This document shows positions 6,242 through 6,504 of a stretch of 6,504 nucleotides of DNA, one piece after another. Under the pieces are notes generated by a model. It worked only from the letters and a program-made list of their open reading frames with translations. It ran no database searches and was not told the origin of the DNA. Numbering within the stretch: position 1 is the first letter of the stretch; every line of letters starts with the position of its first letter. A program made the translations under genes and the position numbers. Source of the DNA: an uncultured Ancrocorticia sp. (GTDB lineage: Bacteria; Actinomycetota; Actinomycetes; Actinomycetales; Actinomycetaceae); NCBI GenBank assembly GCA_905373325.1, contig CAJPTB010000114.1, positions 1 through 6,504 on the forward strand, in the 5' to 3' direction.

Positions 6242-6434
6242 CGCTGCTGAAACAACACACGCTCGGGAGAGGAGGGACGTCGCCACGACGCCAACCGCAA
6301 ATCGAGCGCGGTCCGAGGAAGCCGACATGCTGCGATCCAAGAACGCCGCCGGGCAACGGTCCGGTCGCGCCGACAGCGCTCAGCCGCGGAGCGTCGATCG
6401 AACGCGGCCCCGACACGCGGATCCCACCCAACCC

Positions 6435-6470
6435 GGAGCAAATCCAATGCAAGGAGCAAATCCAATGCAA
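6435..6470 (+). repeat. Exact 18-bp tandem duplication carrying RBS and ATG
   Basis: The unit GGAGCAAATCCAATGCAA occurs twice back to back (6435-6452 and 6453-6470). Each copy holds a GGAG ribosome-binding core and an ATG (6447 and 6465) 8 nt after it. Because the period is 18, the two ATGs are in the same frame. At the junction the second copy's ribosome binding site improves to AAGGAG. Confidence 0.95.
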
Positions 6471-6504
6471 CCCGACCCAAATCCGGCGCGATCCAGCGCA
6501 GATC
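6465..6504 (+). CDS. Possible 5' end of a downstream gene (partial, start uncertain)
   Basis: A frame open to the window end begins at ATG 6465 with AAGGAG (6451-6456) at 8 nt spacing and would read MQPDPNPARSSAD. ATG 6447, in the same frame with GGAG 8 nt upstream, is a second possible start and would add MQGANP. A third in-frame ATG at 6327, with GAGGAA (6315-6320) upstream, would make a longer Arg- and Pro-rich N-terminus containing GANPMQ twice. I chose 6465 for its ribosome binding site. The product cannot be identified from so few residues. Following copZ, a CopA-type copper ATPase with a disordered N-terminus would be a natural candidate, but that is inference from gene order only. Confidence 0.4.
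   Translation, partial: MQPDPNPARSSAD
6481..6500 (+). repeat. Two adjacent ATCC decamers related to the 18-bp repeat
   Basis: ATCCGGCGCG (6481-6490) and ATCCAGCGCA (6491-6500) follow the pattern ATCC-RRY-GC-R, as do ATCCAATGCA at 6442-6451 and 6460-6469. The next bases, GATC, may begin another unit beyond the window. This suggests a wider degenerate repeat tract of which the 18-bp duplication is part. Confidence 0.45.

Noticed and set aside
6265..6276. Strong Shine-Dalgarno-like GGGAGAGGAGGG after copZ
   Set aside because: No ATG, GTG or TTG occurs within usable distance, so no gene start can be assigned to it.
5959..6480. Minus-strand open frame of about 173 codons covering copZ and the repeat
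   Set aside because: copZ on the + strand has an unmistakable GMTCEHC motif; the minus product is a shadow, and its LDLL-type start simply translates the repeat.

Overview
The window looks like chromosomal DNA from a high-GC Gram-positive bacterium (Actinobacteria, possibly an Actinomycetaceae-type organism). The evidence is strong G/C bias at third codon positions, frequent GTG starts, AGGAG-type ribosome binding sites and sparse, U-poor hairpins between genes. The genus is a guess. Every supportable gene is on the + strand. The long minus-strand and alternate-frame ORFs are shadows typical of GC-rich coding DNA.

Layout: (1) 1-47, possible last codons of an upstream gene. (2) 52-1599, purB, adenylosuccinate lyase of the E. 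coli-like type, with an extra disordered tail of about 50 residues. (3) 1600-1922, a gene-free stretch with weak hairpins, ending in a promoter-like element. (4) 1923-2606, a DedA/VTT-family membrane protein. (5) 2607-2796, a spacer with a palindrome, a compact hairpin and a second copy of the same promoter-like 10-mer. (6) 2797-4203 and 4318-5829, two tandem paralogues of unknown function, 468 and 503 residues. They share several nearly invariant blocks, and their C-terminal module recalls the DUF600/YezG (polymorphic-toxin immunity) pattern. (7) 5830-6004, a spacer with degenerate ~25-nt repeats and an 8-bp stem-loop. (8) 6005-6241, a small CopZ-like metallochaperone. (9) 6242-6504, mostly non-coding, ending in an exact 18-bp tandem duplication. 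That duplication copies a ribosome binding site and start codon, apparently at the beginning of a gene that leaves the window.

The genes look like separate units rather than one pathway: purine synthesis (purB), membrane lipid handling (DedA), an unknown duplicated pair, and copper handling (copZ and perhaps the next gene). The 10-mer CGATAGAGTG lies about 30 nt upstream of both the DedA gene and the first paralogue, suggesting each has its own promoter. The second paralogue has no visible promoter and is probably co-transcribed with the first. The most novel element is the paralogue pair. No toxin, CRISPR array, insertion sequence, tRNA or rRNA was seen.
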